Source: RU20A sp042610495
GTDB lineage: Bacteria; Pseudomonadota; Alphaproteobacteria; Rhizobiales; Rhizobiaceae
Length of the DNA: 64,000 nt
Reading direction: 5' to 3'
Assembly: GCF_042610495.1 (NCBI RefSeq)
Contig: NZ_JBHGAP010000007.1
Span: forward strand, 124,001 to 188,000
Numbering within the stretch: position 1 is the stretch's first letter; each line of letters starts with the position of its first letter. The position numbers and the translations under genes are program-made. Under the pieces are notes generated by a model, which saw nothing but the letters and a program-made list of their open reading frames with translations, ran no database searches and was not told the origin of the DNA. This document shows positions 25,484 through 33,948 of this stretch, piece by piece.

Positions 25484-26302
25484 ATGACGCAGACGGCGCT
25501 GAAGATCGGTTGCCAGACCTTTACCTGGGAAATGCTGGGCGACGGCTGGACCGGCGGTCCGGACGATCTCCTGAAGGCGATCGCCCAAGGCGGCTATGCC
25601 GGCATCGAGATCACCGATACGATGATCGGGCATTACGCGGACAAGCCGCAGGCGTTTGCGGCCGCCCTCGCCGGTCACGGGCTGGCGCTTGTATCCTTCG
25701 CGTTCGGCTCGAAAAGCGGCTTCACGGAGCCGTCGCTTCTGTCTGCCGATCTCGAAACGGCGCGGCGCTGGGCCGACTTCGTGGCGCATTTCCCGGGCGC
25801 GCTGATTTCCATGGGTTCGGCAACCGTCATGTCCGAGGGCGCGCGCGACGGAAAATTCGATGTCGCCGCCGAGGTCTATAACAAGGCTGCCGAGATCGGT
25901 TGCCGCACCGGCGTTGCCTTTGCCGTGCATCCCTCCTCGCATCACAATACGCTGATCTTCACCCGTGCCGATTACGATGCGCTGTTTGCCCGGCTCGAGG
26001 CGAATGTCGGCTGGGTACCGGATACGGGCCACATCCTGCGCGGCGGTCAGGACATCGACGATACGCTGGCCACCTACCGCAGTCGGATCCGCTACGTGCA
26101 TTTGAAGGACGTCGATGCGGCCGGCGACTGGGCGATGCTGGGTGCCGGTGTCTGCGACGTGCCGGCGGTGATCGCGTCGGTGCGACAGGGTCCGCAGTTC
26201 AACGGTTGGATCGTGGTGGAGGAGGAATCGGAAGAAGCCGGTCGTGATCCGGCTTCCGCCGTCGCACGCAATCGCGAGACGATGCGCCGGATGGGTTTCT
26301 GA
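25484..26302 (+). CDS. sugar phosphate isomerase/epimerase-like TIM barrel
   Basis: 272 residues of the xylose-isomerase-like/AP-endonuclease-2 family: IGCQTFTWEML and GGYAGIEITD in the first strands, FAVHPSSH, VPDTGHILRGG, RYVHLKDVDAAGDW and VVEEESE as the likely metal-binding carboxylates and His. The LGAGVCDVPAVI segment resembles inosose dehydratase (IolE), so a dehydratase role is as likely as epimerase. ATG 25484 follows GGGAGAGAATGTC. The gene is divergent from a Gfo/Idh/MocA dehydrogenase; the pair recurs at 30516-32425. Confidence 0.83.
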   Translation: MTQTALKIGCQTFTWEMLGDGWTGGPDDLLKAIAQGGYAGIEITDTMIGHYADKPQAFAAALAGHGLALVSFAFGSKSGFTEPSLLSADLETARRWADFVAHFPGALISMGSATVMSEGARDGKFDVAAEVYNKAAEIGCRTGVAFAVHPSSHHNTLIFTRADYDALFARLEANVGWVPDTGHILRGGQDIDDTLATYRSRIRYVHLKDVDAAGDWAMLGAGVCDVPAVIASVRQGPQFNGWIVVEEESEEAGRDPASAVARNRETMRRMGF

Positions 26303-26321
26303 CCCGCCGCCTCTTCTCGCG

Positions 26322-27083
26322 TCAGGCATAGCGCACCTCGACGCCGAGCTTTTCCAGCCGGTTGCGGATGCTTAGCGGCATGTTGCTATCGGTGATGATG
26401 AGATCGACGCGCGACAGGGAAAAGGCTTTGGACGAGGCGCCGATGTCGAACTTGCTGGAATCGGCCACCAGCACCACGCGCCGCGCCATGCGCACCAGAT
26501 TGCGCTTGGTGCGGGCGATATCCTCCGACACATCCACGACATCGAAGGAATGGTCGATGGCGTGGGCGCTGACAAAGGCCTGATGTGCGACGAGGCCGCC
26601 GAGCACCTTGTCGCTGTCCGATATCATCGTGCTGACCGTGCTCGGGAAAACGCGGCCGCCGATCATGTGCACGTCGAGGCCGGGGCGATACATCAGATGC
26701 TGGGCGATGTTCATCGCCGTCGTCGCCACCACGACATTGTTGACCGGCGGCATCTGCATGGCGACCTGCAGCAGGGTCGAGCCGCTGTCGAAGACGATCG
26801 ACTGGTTGTCGATGATCTGTTTGGCGGCGATCTGCGCGATGCGACGCTTGGCCTCGAAGTTCTTCTGCATGCGCTCTTCGAAGGCGGCGGCGGGTGAATC
26901 CGCGGGGATGGCGATCGCGCCCCCATGGGTTTTGATGAGTTGCTTCTTGGCGTCCATGATGTCGAGGTCGGAGCGGATGGTGACCTCGGATACACCGAAC
27001 GTTTCCGCCAACTGTTTCGTTCGTGCCTGACCGACCCGTTGCAATTCGAGCAGGATCTGGTGACGGCGCTGTTCGGCGAGCAT
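26322..27083 (-). CDS. DeoR/GlpR family transcriptional regulator
   Basis: 253 residues. ATG 27083 follows GGAAAGGCTCTTC and gives the classic start MLAEQRRHQILLELQRVGQ. The helix-turn-helix reads TKQLAETFGVSEVTIRSDLD and the sensor domain (DeoRC) has KRRIAQIAA, DSGSTLLQVA and the final loop VVLVADSSKFD typical of sugar-phosphate binders. It lies divergent to the aldolase-kinase pair; three CGAAAG hexamers occur in the gap. It probably represses those genes in the absence of a phosphorylated sugar. Confidence 0.9.
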   Translation of the reverse strand: MLAEQRRHQILLELQRVGQARTKQLAETFGVSEVTIRSDLDIMDAKKQLIKTHGGAIAIPADSPAAAFEERMQKNFEAKRRIAQIAAKQIIDNQSIVFDSGSTLLQVAMQMPPVNNVVVATTAMNIAQHLMYRPGLDVHMIGGRVFPSTVSTMISDSDKVLGGLVAHQAFVSAHAIDHSFDVVDVSEDIARTKRNLVRMARRVVLVADSSKFDIGASSKAFSLSRVDLIITDSNMPLSIRNRLEKLGVEVRYA

Positions 27084-27119
27084 GAAGAGCCTTTCCAGGT
27101 TTTGCGGTCTTTTGAAAAT

Positions 27120-27218
27120 CGAAAGACGAACAGAGATTTCCTTTGATGTTGTCCTCCGAATAGCCGAAAGTTTACGCATTCGCATCTGAAAAATGATCAA
27201 GAAAACATAATTCGAAAG
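27120..27218. promoter_or_regulatory. three CGAAAG hexamers, candidate DeoR-family sites
   Basis: CGAAAG occurs at 27120, 27165 and 27213 on the plus strand, spaced 45 and 48 bases, in an AT-rich divergent gap. DeoR/IolR/GlpR regulators often bind repeated TTTCG/CGAAA half-sites, but short hexamers can recur by chance. Confidence 0.35.
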
Positions 27219-27301
27219 AAATCGGAAGATTGAGTGTTGTTTTGTTTTCGAGTTAGGGTCCGCCTCATCAGAACGCGACCAACCTGAAAGGACATGTCGT
27301 C

Positions 27302-28102
27302 ATGGGTCTCGGAGCCAAAATCCGCCTTTCCCGAATCTTCTCCAATCCGTCGGGAAACCTGTTCGGCGGTGCCGTCGATCACTTCGTCGGCTACGGCAAT
27401 GTCCGTGAGGGCGGGCTTGCCGACCTGCCGGGTGCGCTGAAGCGCGTGATGGCGGGCGGGCCAGACTATGTCAGCATCCAGCCGGGGGCAGCGCGCCACC
27501 TCTGGTCGGATTATGCGGGCAAGGCGGCGCTGGTCATCCAGGCCGGCTGCTTTACCGCCGACGACCGCATCCGCCAGCTGATCGCGACGCCGGAAGACGC
27601 TGTCCGCTACGGCGCCGATGCGCTCGCCGTCGCCATTCCCGTGCGCGGCAATACGGAAGGCGAGTACATCCGCTGGCTGACCGATACGGTGAACGCCGCC
27701 GCCCGCTATGAAATGCCCGTGATCGCCCATGTCTATCCGCGCGATTTCACGCAGGGCGGCAAGATCGTCTTCACGCCGGACGAGATCGCCTATGCGGTGC
27801 GCATCGGCTACGAGACGGGCGTCGACGTGGTGAAGGTCGGCTATACCGGCGACTTCGCCTCCTTCAAGGATACGGTCGCCACCTGCCCCATCCCGGTCGT
27901 CATTGCCGGCGGCCCGAAGACCGACACGCTGCTCGGAGCCCTGCAGCAGACCTCGGATGCGCTGCGGGCCGGTGCGCGCGGCGCGGTCGTCGGCCGCAAT
28001 CTCTGGGGTCACGGCGACACGACCAAGGCGGCGCTCGCCTTCAAGCATGTCATCCATGGCGGCAAGTCGCCCGAAGAGGCGCTGGCCGCCTCCGGCGCCT
28101 GA
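27302..28102 (+). CDS. class I aldolase, archaeal FBP-aldolase/LsrF family
   Basis: 266 residues, the size of DhnA/LsrF-type aldolases. The Schiff-base lysine is visible in VVKVGYTGD (about residue 179), followed by VIAGGPKTDT and GAVVGRNLWGHGD, the phosphate-binding loop of the family. Family members cleave fructose-1,6-bisphosphate or related keto-sugar phosphates to DHAP and an aldehyde. It is followed four bases later by a PfkB kinase, so the pair probably phosphorylates a sugar phosphate and then splits it. It starts with good AAAGGACATGTC spacing. Confidence 0.85.
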   Translation: MGLGAKIRLSRIFSNPSGNLFGGAVDHFVGYGNVREGGLADLPGALKRVMAGGPDYVSIQPGAARHLWSDYAGKAALVIQAGCFTADDRIRQLIATPEDAVRYGADALAVAIPVRGNTEGEYIRWLTDTVNAAARYEMPVIAHVYPRDFTQGGKIVFTPDEIAYAVRIGYETGVDVVKVGYTGDFASFKDTVATCPIPVVIAGGPKTDTLLGALQQTSDALRAGARGAVVGRNLWGHGDTTKAALAFKHVIHGGKSPEEALAASGA

Positions 28103-28106
28103 TCCC

Positions 28107-29045
28107 ATGGTGGCCCGCGCCTTCGATGTGCTCGGCTTCGGGGCCCTTGCGATCGACGACATTCTCTATGTCGATGCGCCGCTCGGTGCCGAAAAGGGCA
28201 AGGTGATCCGGCGGGCCACCGATCACGGCGGCAATGTCGCCACGGCTCTCGTGGCCGCGCGCCGGCTTGGCGGGCGGTCGGCCTTCATCGGCTGGCTTCC
28301 CGATGATCCCGAGGCCGATATCGGCGGGCGGGAGCTGGCGCGCGAGGGCGTCGATGTCTCCTTTGCGCCGCGCCACGCCGATGCCTTGCCGATCCGCTCC
28401 GTCATCACGGTCGGCAGCGATGGCGATCGCTTCATCGCCTATGATGACGACATCCGGCATGGCACATCGGATGCCCTGCCGGACGATGTCTTCCGGCAGG
28501 CGCCGGTCCTGCTGATCGACGGTTACGCCATTCATTCGCTTGCTGCCGTGCGGCAGGCGCGGGGTCTCGGCCTGTCGATCGTCGCCGACATCGAATGGAG
28601 CAAGGGGGACGCGACCGACGCTCTTCTCGGCCTGTCCGACCACCTCGTTCTGCCGATCGCCTTCGGCCGCGCGGCGACGGGGTGCGATCGCCCCAATGAC
28701 ATTCTCGATGCGCTCTGGACGCCTGATCGTTCCGCCGTGGTGCTGACGGACGGCGCACAGGGCTCCTTTCTCCGGCAGGCCGGGGACGCCGCTCTCTGGC
28801 ATCTTCCGGCCTATCCCGTCACCGCAGTCGACACGACCGGTGCGGGGGACTGCTATCACGGCGCCTATGCTCTGGCGCTGGCCGAGGGCAAGTCGCCACT
28901 CGACTGCGTGCGCTTTGCCACTGCGGCTGCGGCTATCTCCGTCACCGCCCGTGGCGGGCGTCGTGGCCTGCCGGGACGGGACGCCTGCCTCGCGGCGATG
29001 GCATCGGCCGACGCGCCGGTGGCCGTCACTCTTTTGCGCGGATGA
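28107..29045 (+). CDS. PfkB family carbohydrate kinase
   Basis: 312 residues of the ribokinase fold. The N-terminal motif is GGNVATALVAARRLGG and the C-terminal signature is DTTGAGDCYHGAYALALAEG, in which the Asp is the catalytic base. It uses ATP to phosphorylate a sugar or sugar phosphate; next to an FBP-aldolase-like enzyme a fructose-6-phosphate-type or keto-sugar-phosphate substrate is most likely. ATG 28107 is four bases after the aldolase stop. A 287-base gap follows before the next operon. Confidence 0.88.
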   Translation: MVARAFDVLGFGALAIDDILYVDAPLGAEKGKVIRRATDHGGNVATALVAARRLGGRSAFIGWLPDDPEADIGGRELAREGVDVSFAPRHADALPIRSVITVGSDGDRFIAYDDDIRHGTSDALPDDVFRQAPVLLIDGYAIHSLAAVRQARGLGLSIVADIEWSKGDATDALLGLSDHLVLPIAFGRAATGCDRPNDILDALWTPDRSAVVLTDGAQGSFLRQAGDAALWHLPAYPVTAVDTTGAGDCYHGAYALALAEGKSPLDCVRFATAAAAISVTARGGRRGLPGRDACLAAMASADAPVAVTLLRG

Positions 29046-29103
29046 TCGCTGACACACCTGCCGTCATGCAGATGTTCCGCACCCCGTCCTTCCGACTAAA
29101 ATG

Positions 29104-29116
29104 TTACGCGCGTTAA
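29104..29116. promoter_or_regulatory. LacI-type operator-like motif TTACGCGCGTTAA
   Basis: Semi-palindromic CG-rich motif in an AT-rich promoter region 217 bases before the ATPase gene. It shares TTACGCGCG with the site at 21799. The rest of the 29046-29332 gap has no gene; its left part is AT-rich. Confidence 0.5.
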
Positions 29117-29332
29117 AAAATAATATGCCATGAAATAATGGCTGATTATCCAGAAAATACTCTTATTTTCAATTTGATAGATGAACTACGCGCGACGTCT
29201 GTCGCCTGTCTTCGGAAAATTTCCTGTTGACTTTGCGGTCGCGCGGAGGCGTCATTCGGGCAAAGGATTGAAGGGGCGTGCGGCCGCGAGGAGGCGGTCT
29301 GGCGCGCTGACAGGCAATCGGGAGGAAGAAGC

Positions 29333-30478
29333 GTGGCCGTCGTCGTACTTGACAAGATCTGCAAGACCTACGGAAACAACTATCACGCCATCAAGGATCT
29401 CAACCTGACGATCAATGATGGCGAGTTCCTGATCCTCGTCGGCCCGTCCGGCTGTGGCAAGTCCACGGCGCTGCGAATGATCGCGGGGCTCGAAGAGATC
29501 ACCAGCGGCACGCTGACCATCGGCGGGCAGGACGTGGTTGATCTGCCGCCGAAGGATCGCGACATCGCCATGGTGTTCCAGAGCTACGCGCTCTACCCGC
29601 ACATGAGCGTATTCGACAACATCGCTTTCTCCATGAAGCTCGCCGGCAAGAGCAAAGCGGAGCGCACCAAGCGCGTCAACGAGATCGCCAAGATCCTGCA
29701 GCTCGAAACACTGCTTCAGAACAAGCCGGCCCAGCTTTCGGGCGGCCAGCGGCAGCGCGTGGCCATGGGTCGCGCCATGGTGCGCGAGCCGGCGGCCTTC
29801 CTGATGGACGAGCCGCTGTCGAACCTCGACGCGAAGCTGCGCGTGCAGATGCGCGCCGAGATCGCCAGCCTGCAGCGCCAGCTCGGCGTCACCACCATCT
29901 ACGTCACCCACGACCAGACGGAAGCGCTGACCATGGGCGACCGCGTGGCGGTGCTGAAGGGCGGCGTGCTGCAGCAGGTGGATACGCCGAAGGTGCTCTA
30001 CCATCACCCGGTCAACGCCTTCGTCGCCGGCTTCATCGGCTCGCCGTCCATGAACCTTTTCGAGGGGCGGCTGGAGGGCGGGGCGCTGAAGGCGCCGGGC
30101 TTTTCCATCCCGCTGCCGGAGGGCGTGTTGCAGCGCGTGCCGGGTCTTGCGGCCTATGCCGGCAAGCCTGTGGTCTTCGGCATCCGCCCGGAAGACCTCT
30201 ATGACAGCCGCCTGCCGTCGGGCGCCGCACTGCCGACCATTCCGGCCCAAATCAAGTCCATCGAGGAGCTGGGCTCCGAACTCATCGTGCATCTGAAGCT
30301 CAATGCGAGCAGGGTCGATTCCGGCGATCCCGATGCCGTCGAGGATCTGAGCGGCGCGGCCAATACGGTGGCCCGCTTCGAGGCGACGAGCACGGTGAAA
30401 GCGGGAGAGGCCATTCAGCTCGCCATCGACCCCGCCAAGCTGCATTTCTTCGACATCCAGACCCACCGGGCGATCTGA
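29333..30478 (+). CDS. carbohydrate ABC transporter ATP-binding protein (UgpC/MsmK type)
   Basis: 381 residues. Walker A GPSGCGKST, Q-loop VFQSYALYPHM, signature LSGGQRQR, Walker B FLMDEPLSNLDAK and H-loop VTHDQTEAL identify the ATPase; the C-terminal 130 residues form the TOBE/OB regulatory domain with FGIRPEDLYD. It starts with GTG 29333, seven bases after GGGAGGAAG. No permease adjoins it; it most likely powers the importer at 18465-21630, which lacks an ATPase, though MsmK-type ATPases can serve several importers. It heads a seven-gene operon. Confidence 0.9.
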   Translation: MAVVVLDKICKTYGNNYHAIKDLNLTINDGEFLILVGPSGCGKSTALRMIAGLEEITSGTLTIGGQDVVDLPPKDRDIAMVFQSYALYPHMSVFDNIAFSMKLAGKSKAERTKRVNEIAKILQLETLLQNKPAQLSGGQRQRVAMGRAMVREPAAFLMDEPLSNLDAKLRVQMRAEIASLQRQLGVTTIYVTHDQTEALTMGDRVAVLKGGVLQQVDTPKVLYHHPVNAFVAGFIGSPSMNLFEGRLEGGALKAPGFSIPLPEGVLQRVPGLAAYAGKPVVFGIRPEDLYDSRLPSGAALPTIPAQIKSIEELGSELIVHLKLNASRVDSGDPDAVEDLSGAANTVARFEATSTVKAGEAIQLAIDPAKLHFFDIQTHRAI

Positions 30479-30515
30479 TCGCCCCTTTCGTGCCTGCCAG
30501 CAGAGGTTTCCTTCC

Positions 30516-31592
30516 ATGCCTGTGAAACAAGACAAGCGGCTTCGCGTCGGCGTTCTCGGCGCCGGGCAGATCGCCCAGGCCGCCCATTTCGAAAGCTGCA
30601 CCAAGGCGGCCAATGCCGATCTCCATGCGATCTGCGATGTGGCGGACGATCTGCGCGAGCGCATGGTCATCACCCACGGCGCGGCGAAGGGCTATAACGA
30701 CTACGACCGCATGCTCGCCGACCCCGAGATCGACGCCGTCATCATTGCGACCGCCGATGCCTTCCACGTCCCGGCCTCCATCCGGGCGCTGGAAGCGGGC
30801 AAGCACGTGCTGTGCGAGAAGCCGATGGGCCTGACGGTGGAGGAATGCGAGACGCTGAAGGCGGCGGTTGCGGCCTCCGGCAAGGTGTTCCAGGTCGGCC
30901 ATATGAAGCGGTTCGATGCGGGTCTGCAGGCGGCTAAGACCTTCATCGACCAGGAGATGGGCGAGATCGTCGCGCTGAAGGCCTGGTACTGCGACAGCAC
31001 GCATCGCTATCCGATGACCGATGCCGTGCAGCCGCTGATCGTCACCAGCGCCAATGCCCGCAAGCCCTCTGCCAATCCGAAGGCGGATCTGCGCCGTTAC
31101 TACATGCTGGCGCATGGCTGCCATCTCATCGACACGGCCCGTTACTTTGCCGGCGATATCGTCGCCGTCACGGCGCGCCTTTCGGAACGGGCCGGCATCT
31201 GGTGCTGGTTCGTGGATGTGGAGTTCGCCTCCGGCACGCTCGGTCACCTCGACCTGACGGTGCAGGTGCGCATGGACTGGCACGAAGGCTTCCAGATCTA
31301 TGGCCGGAACGGCAGCGTGATCGGCAAGACCTACAACCCCTGGTACTACAAGACCAGCGATGTCGATATCTTCCGCGAGGCCGATGGCGCGACGCACCGG
31401 GTGCTCGGCGCCGACGGGCATTTCTATCGCCGCCAGCTCGAAGGCTTTGCCCGCACCGTTCTCGATGGCACGCCGATGGAGGGCGCCGATATCGATGACG
31501 GCCTTGCCTCCGTCCGCGCCATGGTGGCGATCGCCCGCTCGGCCGAAAGCGGCAAGCGGGTGGCGCTTGCCGATGTCTCCGGGGGCGTGTGA
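30516..31592 (+). CDS. Gfo/Idh/MocA family oxidoreductase 2
   Basis: 358 residues. The Rossmann motif GVLGAGQIAQAAHFES, the catalytic EKPMGL (about residue 103) and FQVGHMKRFD define the family. The C-terminal domain has SHGCHLID-like YMLAHGCHLIDTARYF with the His often seen at the active site. It probably oxidises a sugar or its derivative with NAD(P). The stop overlaps the start of the isomerase gene by one base, repeating the dehydrogenase-isomerase pairing seen at 24088-26302. Confidence 0.87.
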   Translation: MPVKQDKRLRVGVLGAGQIAQAAHFESCTKAANADLHAICDVADDLRERMVITHGAAKGYNDYDRMLADPEIDAVIIATADAFHVPASIRALEAGKHVLCEKPMGLTVEECETLKAAVAASGKVFQVGHMKRFDAGLQAAKTFIDQEMGEIVALKAWYCDSTHRYPMTDAVQPLIVTSANARKPSANPKADLRRYYMLAHGCHLIDTARYFAGDIVAVTARLSERAGIWCWFVDVEFASGTLGHLDLTVQVRMDWHEGFQIYGRNGSVIGKTYNPWYYKTSDVDIFREADGATHRVLGADGHFYRRQLEGFARTVLDGTPMEGADIDDGLASVRAMVAIARSAESGKRVALADVSGGV

Positions 31593-32425
31593 TGAAGCTC
31601 GGCATCTTCGCCAAGACCTTCGAGGGCACCGACCCTGCCACCGTGCTTTCCGCGGTGGCCGCGGCCGGCTATCAGGCGGCGCAGTATAACATGGCCTGTT
31701 CCGGCCTGCCTTCGATGCCCGATGTGATCTCGGATGCGCAGGCCGATGCTGTGGCCGCGGCGGCCGTTGCGGCCGGGGTGGAGATCGTCGCGGTTTCCGG
31801 CACCTACAACATGATCCATCCGGACCGGTCGGTGCGCGAGGCGGGGCATCGCCGGCTGGAGGTTCTGGCGTTGCAGGCGCGGCGCATGGGCACGGATCTC
31901 ATCACGCTCTGCACCGGCACGCGCGATGCGAAGGACCAGTGGAAGGAACATCCGGACAATGACACGCCGGAGGCCTGGCAGGATCTGCTGGAAGCGATGC
32001 GGATTGCCGTCGCTATTGCAGACCGGTACGACGTCTATCTCGGCATCGAGCCGGAACTCGCAAATGTCATCAACTCCGCCGAGAAGGCGGCGCGGCTGAT
32101 TGCCGAGACGGGAAGCGCGCGCATCCGCATCGTGCTCGACCCGGCCAATCTCTTCGAGGTCGCGACCATCGAGGAGCAGCGCCGGACAGTGTCGGCAGCG
32201 GTCGATCTCCTGGCCGACCGTATCAGCATGGCGCATGCCAAGGACCGCACGCCGGATGGCGGCTTTACCACGGCCGGCAAGGGCGTGCTGGATTACGGCC
32301 ATTATCTCGGCTGCCTGAAAGCCATCGGCTTTACGGGCAGCCTCGTCACGCATGGGCTTTCGGCTGCGGAAGCGCCTGCTGTCGCGACGTTCCTTACCGG
32401 TGCGCTCTCCGAGGGCGCGCGATGA
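31592..32425 (+). CDS. sugar phosphate isomerase/epimerase-like TIM barrel 2
   Basis: 277 residues of the xylose-isomerase-like family: KLGIFAKTFEG at the N terminus, LCTGTRDAKDQW, VYLGIEPELAN with a metal-ligand Glu, RIVLDPANL with Asp, and MAHAKDR with His. ATG 31592 overlaps the preceding stop (TGATG); GTG 31589 is also in frame. Likely acts on the keto-sugar formed by the adjacent dehydrogenase. It overlaps the next gene by four bases. Confidence 0.84.
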   Translation: MKLGIFAKTFEGTDPATVLSAVAAAGYQAAQYNMACSGLPSMPDVISDAQADAVAAAAVAAGVEIVAVSGTYNMIHPDRSVREAGHRRLEVLALQARRMGTDLITLCTGTRDAKDQWKEHPDNDTPEAWQDLLEAMRIAVAIADRYDVYLGIEPELANVINSAEKAARLIAETGSARIRIVLDPANLFEVATIEEQRRTVSAAVDLLADRISMAHAKDRTPDGGFTTAGKGVLDYGHYLGCLKAIGFTGSLVTHGLSAAEAPAVATFLTGALSEGAR

Positions 32426-33228
32426 GCGGCGACAGCTTCGTCACGGCAGATGGCGTACGGCTGCATGTGGATGCGGCGGGCGAGGGACCGGTGGTGGTCT
32501 TTCAGCACGGGCTCTGCGGCGATTGTGGCCAGACGTCAGAGGCGTTTCCGGCTGATGCCGGGTGGCGCCGGGTAACCGTCGAGGCGCGCGGGCACGGGCG
32601 GTCGGAAGCGGGCGATGTCGGCCGCTTTTCAATTGCGACATTTGCGGCCGATGTTGCCGCTGTCATCGAAGAGCGGATCGGCGCTCCGGTGGTGGTCGGT
32701 GGCATTTCCATGGGCGCGGCGATCGCGCTGCATCTTGCCGTTCACCGTCCCGATCTCGTGCGCGGCCTCGTGCTGGCGCGTCCGGCCTGGGTGACGGCGG
32801 CGGGGCCGGAGAACATGGCGCCGAATGCCGAGGTCGGCGACCTCCTGAAGCGCCTGCCACCGGAAGAGGCAAGCGCCGCATTTCTCGAAGGGGAGACGGG
32901 TCGCCGGCTGGCCGACGAAGCGCCGGACAATCTCGCCTCGCTGACCGGCTTCTTCTCGCGCCAGCCGATCGCGGTGACGGCGGCGCTTCTCACCGCCATT
33001 TCCGCCGATGGCCCCGGTGTCAGCGAGGCCGATCTGGCGCGCATCGTCGTGCCGACGCTTGTCATCGGCCATGGCCGTGACGTCATCCATCCGCTCGGCC
33101 ATGCCGGGGCTCTGGCCGCGCTCATTCCCGGTGCGCGCCTTGTCGAGATCACGCCGAAGGCGGCCAGCCGCGCGCAGTATGTCTCCGATTTCCATTCCGC
33201 TCTTTCCGCTTTCCTCAGGGAGTTCTGA
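32422..33228 (+). CDS. alpha/beta fold hydrolase
   Basis: 268 residues with the standard alpha/beta-hydrolase layout: FQHGLCGDCGQ oxyanion region, nucleophile GGISMGAAIALHLA (Ser about residue 95), and a C-terminal PTLVIGHGRDVIHPLGHA containing the acid and a likely His. Related to 3-oxoadipate-enol-lactonase/carboxylesterases. In this operon a lactonase or acyl-sugar esterase role would fit. The ATGA overlap couples it to the isomerase gene. Unlike the hydrolase at 23165 it lacks the HGGG motif, so the two are not duplicates. Confidence 0.8.
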   Translation: MSGDSFVTADGVRLHVDAAGEGPVVVFQHGLCGDCGQTSEAFPADAGWRRVTVEARGHGRSEAGDVGRFSIATFAADVAAVIEERIGAPVVVGGISMGAAIALHLAVHRPDLVRGLVLARPAWVTAAGPENMAPNAEVGDLLKRLPPEEASAAFLEGETGRRLADEAPDNLASLTGFFSRQPIAVTAALLTAISADGPGVSEADLARIVVPTLVIGHGRDVIHPLGHAGALAALIPGARLVEITPKAASRAQYVSDFHSALSAFLREF

Positions 33229-33231
33229 CCC

Positions 33232-33933
33232 ATGCCCACCCCTTCGAAAACCTGGCTCGATGACCTGCCGCGCGACCGGCTGATCGCCGAATTCTCGACA
33301 TGGTCCGCCAATCTCATGGGGCTTGCCGATGATCTCGGCCGTGTCGAGCGCCATGTCGATGTGCTGCATGTCGATGTGGCCGACGGTCACTTCGCGCCGG
33401 CCATGCTGTTCTTCCCCGATCTCGTTGCCGGCATCCGCAAGGTGTCGGCCAAGCCGATCCACGTGCATCTGATGGTCGCCGATGCGGTCGTGCTCTCGCA
33501 GATCGAGCAGTTTGCCGATGCCGGGGCCGACCTCATCAGCCTGCATGTCGAAAACGAAAGCGTGGCGGATGCCGCCCTTGACCTCATCGAAAAGCGCGGT
33601 CTCGTTGCCGGCATGGTGCTGCGGGTCGAGACGCCGGTGGAGCGCATTCGCCCCTATGTGAAGCGGCTCGGCTTCGTAACGCTGCTCGGCACGGCCATCG
33701 GCGTGAAGGGCCAGGGACTCGACGAAAAGGCCGGCGACCGGCTGAAGGAAGCGGCTGCCATCATCGCCGGAAGTGGTGCGACGCATCGCATCGTGCTGGC
33801 TGCCGATGGCGGCATCCGGGAGCACACCGTTCCCCTGCTGCGCGCCGCCGGAGCCGAGACGGTGGTGCTCGGCTCGCTTGCCTTCAATGCGCCGTCGCTC
33901 GATGAGCGCATGGCCTGGCTGCACGCGCTGTAA
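33232..33933 (+). CDS. ribulose-phosphate 3-epimerase family protein
   Basis: 233 residues of the RPE TIM barrel: LHVDVADGHFAP, KPIHVHLMV and the C-terminal AADGGI correspond to the metal-binding His/Asp pattern. Housekeeping Rpe has HxDxMDGxFVP; the change to HVDVADGHFAP and the operon context suggest a specialised keto-sugar-phosphate epimerase, such as the AlsE type acting on allulose-6-phosphate. It starts three bases after the hydrolase gene. The phosphorylated substrate agrees with the ROK kinase next door. Confidence 0.82.
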   Translation: MPTPSKTWLDDLPRDRLIAEFSTWSANLMGLADDLGRVERHVDVLHVDVADGHFAPAMLFFPDLVAGIRKVSAKPIHVHLMVADAVVLSQIEQFADAGADLISLHVENESVADAALDLIEKRGLVAGMVLRVETPVERIRPYVKRLGFVTLLGTAIGVKGQGLDEKAGDRLKEAAAIIAGSGATHRIVLAADGGIREHTVPLLRAAGAETVVLGSLAFNAPSLDERMAWLHAL

Positions 33934-33948
33934 GCCGGAGCGCCCGGC

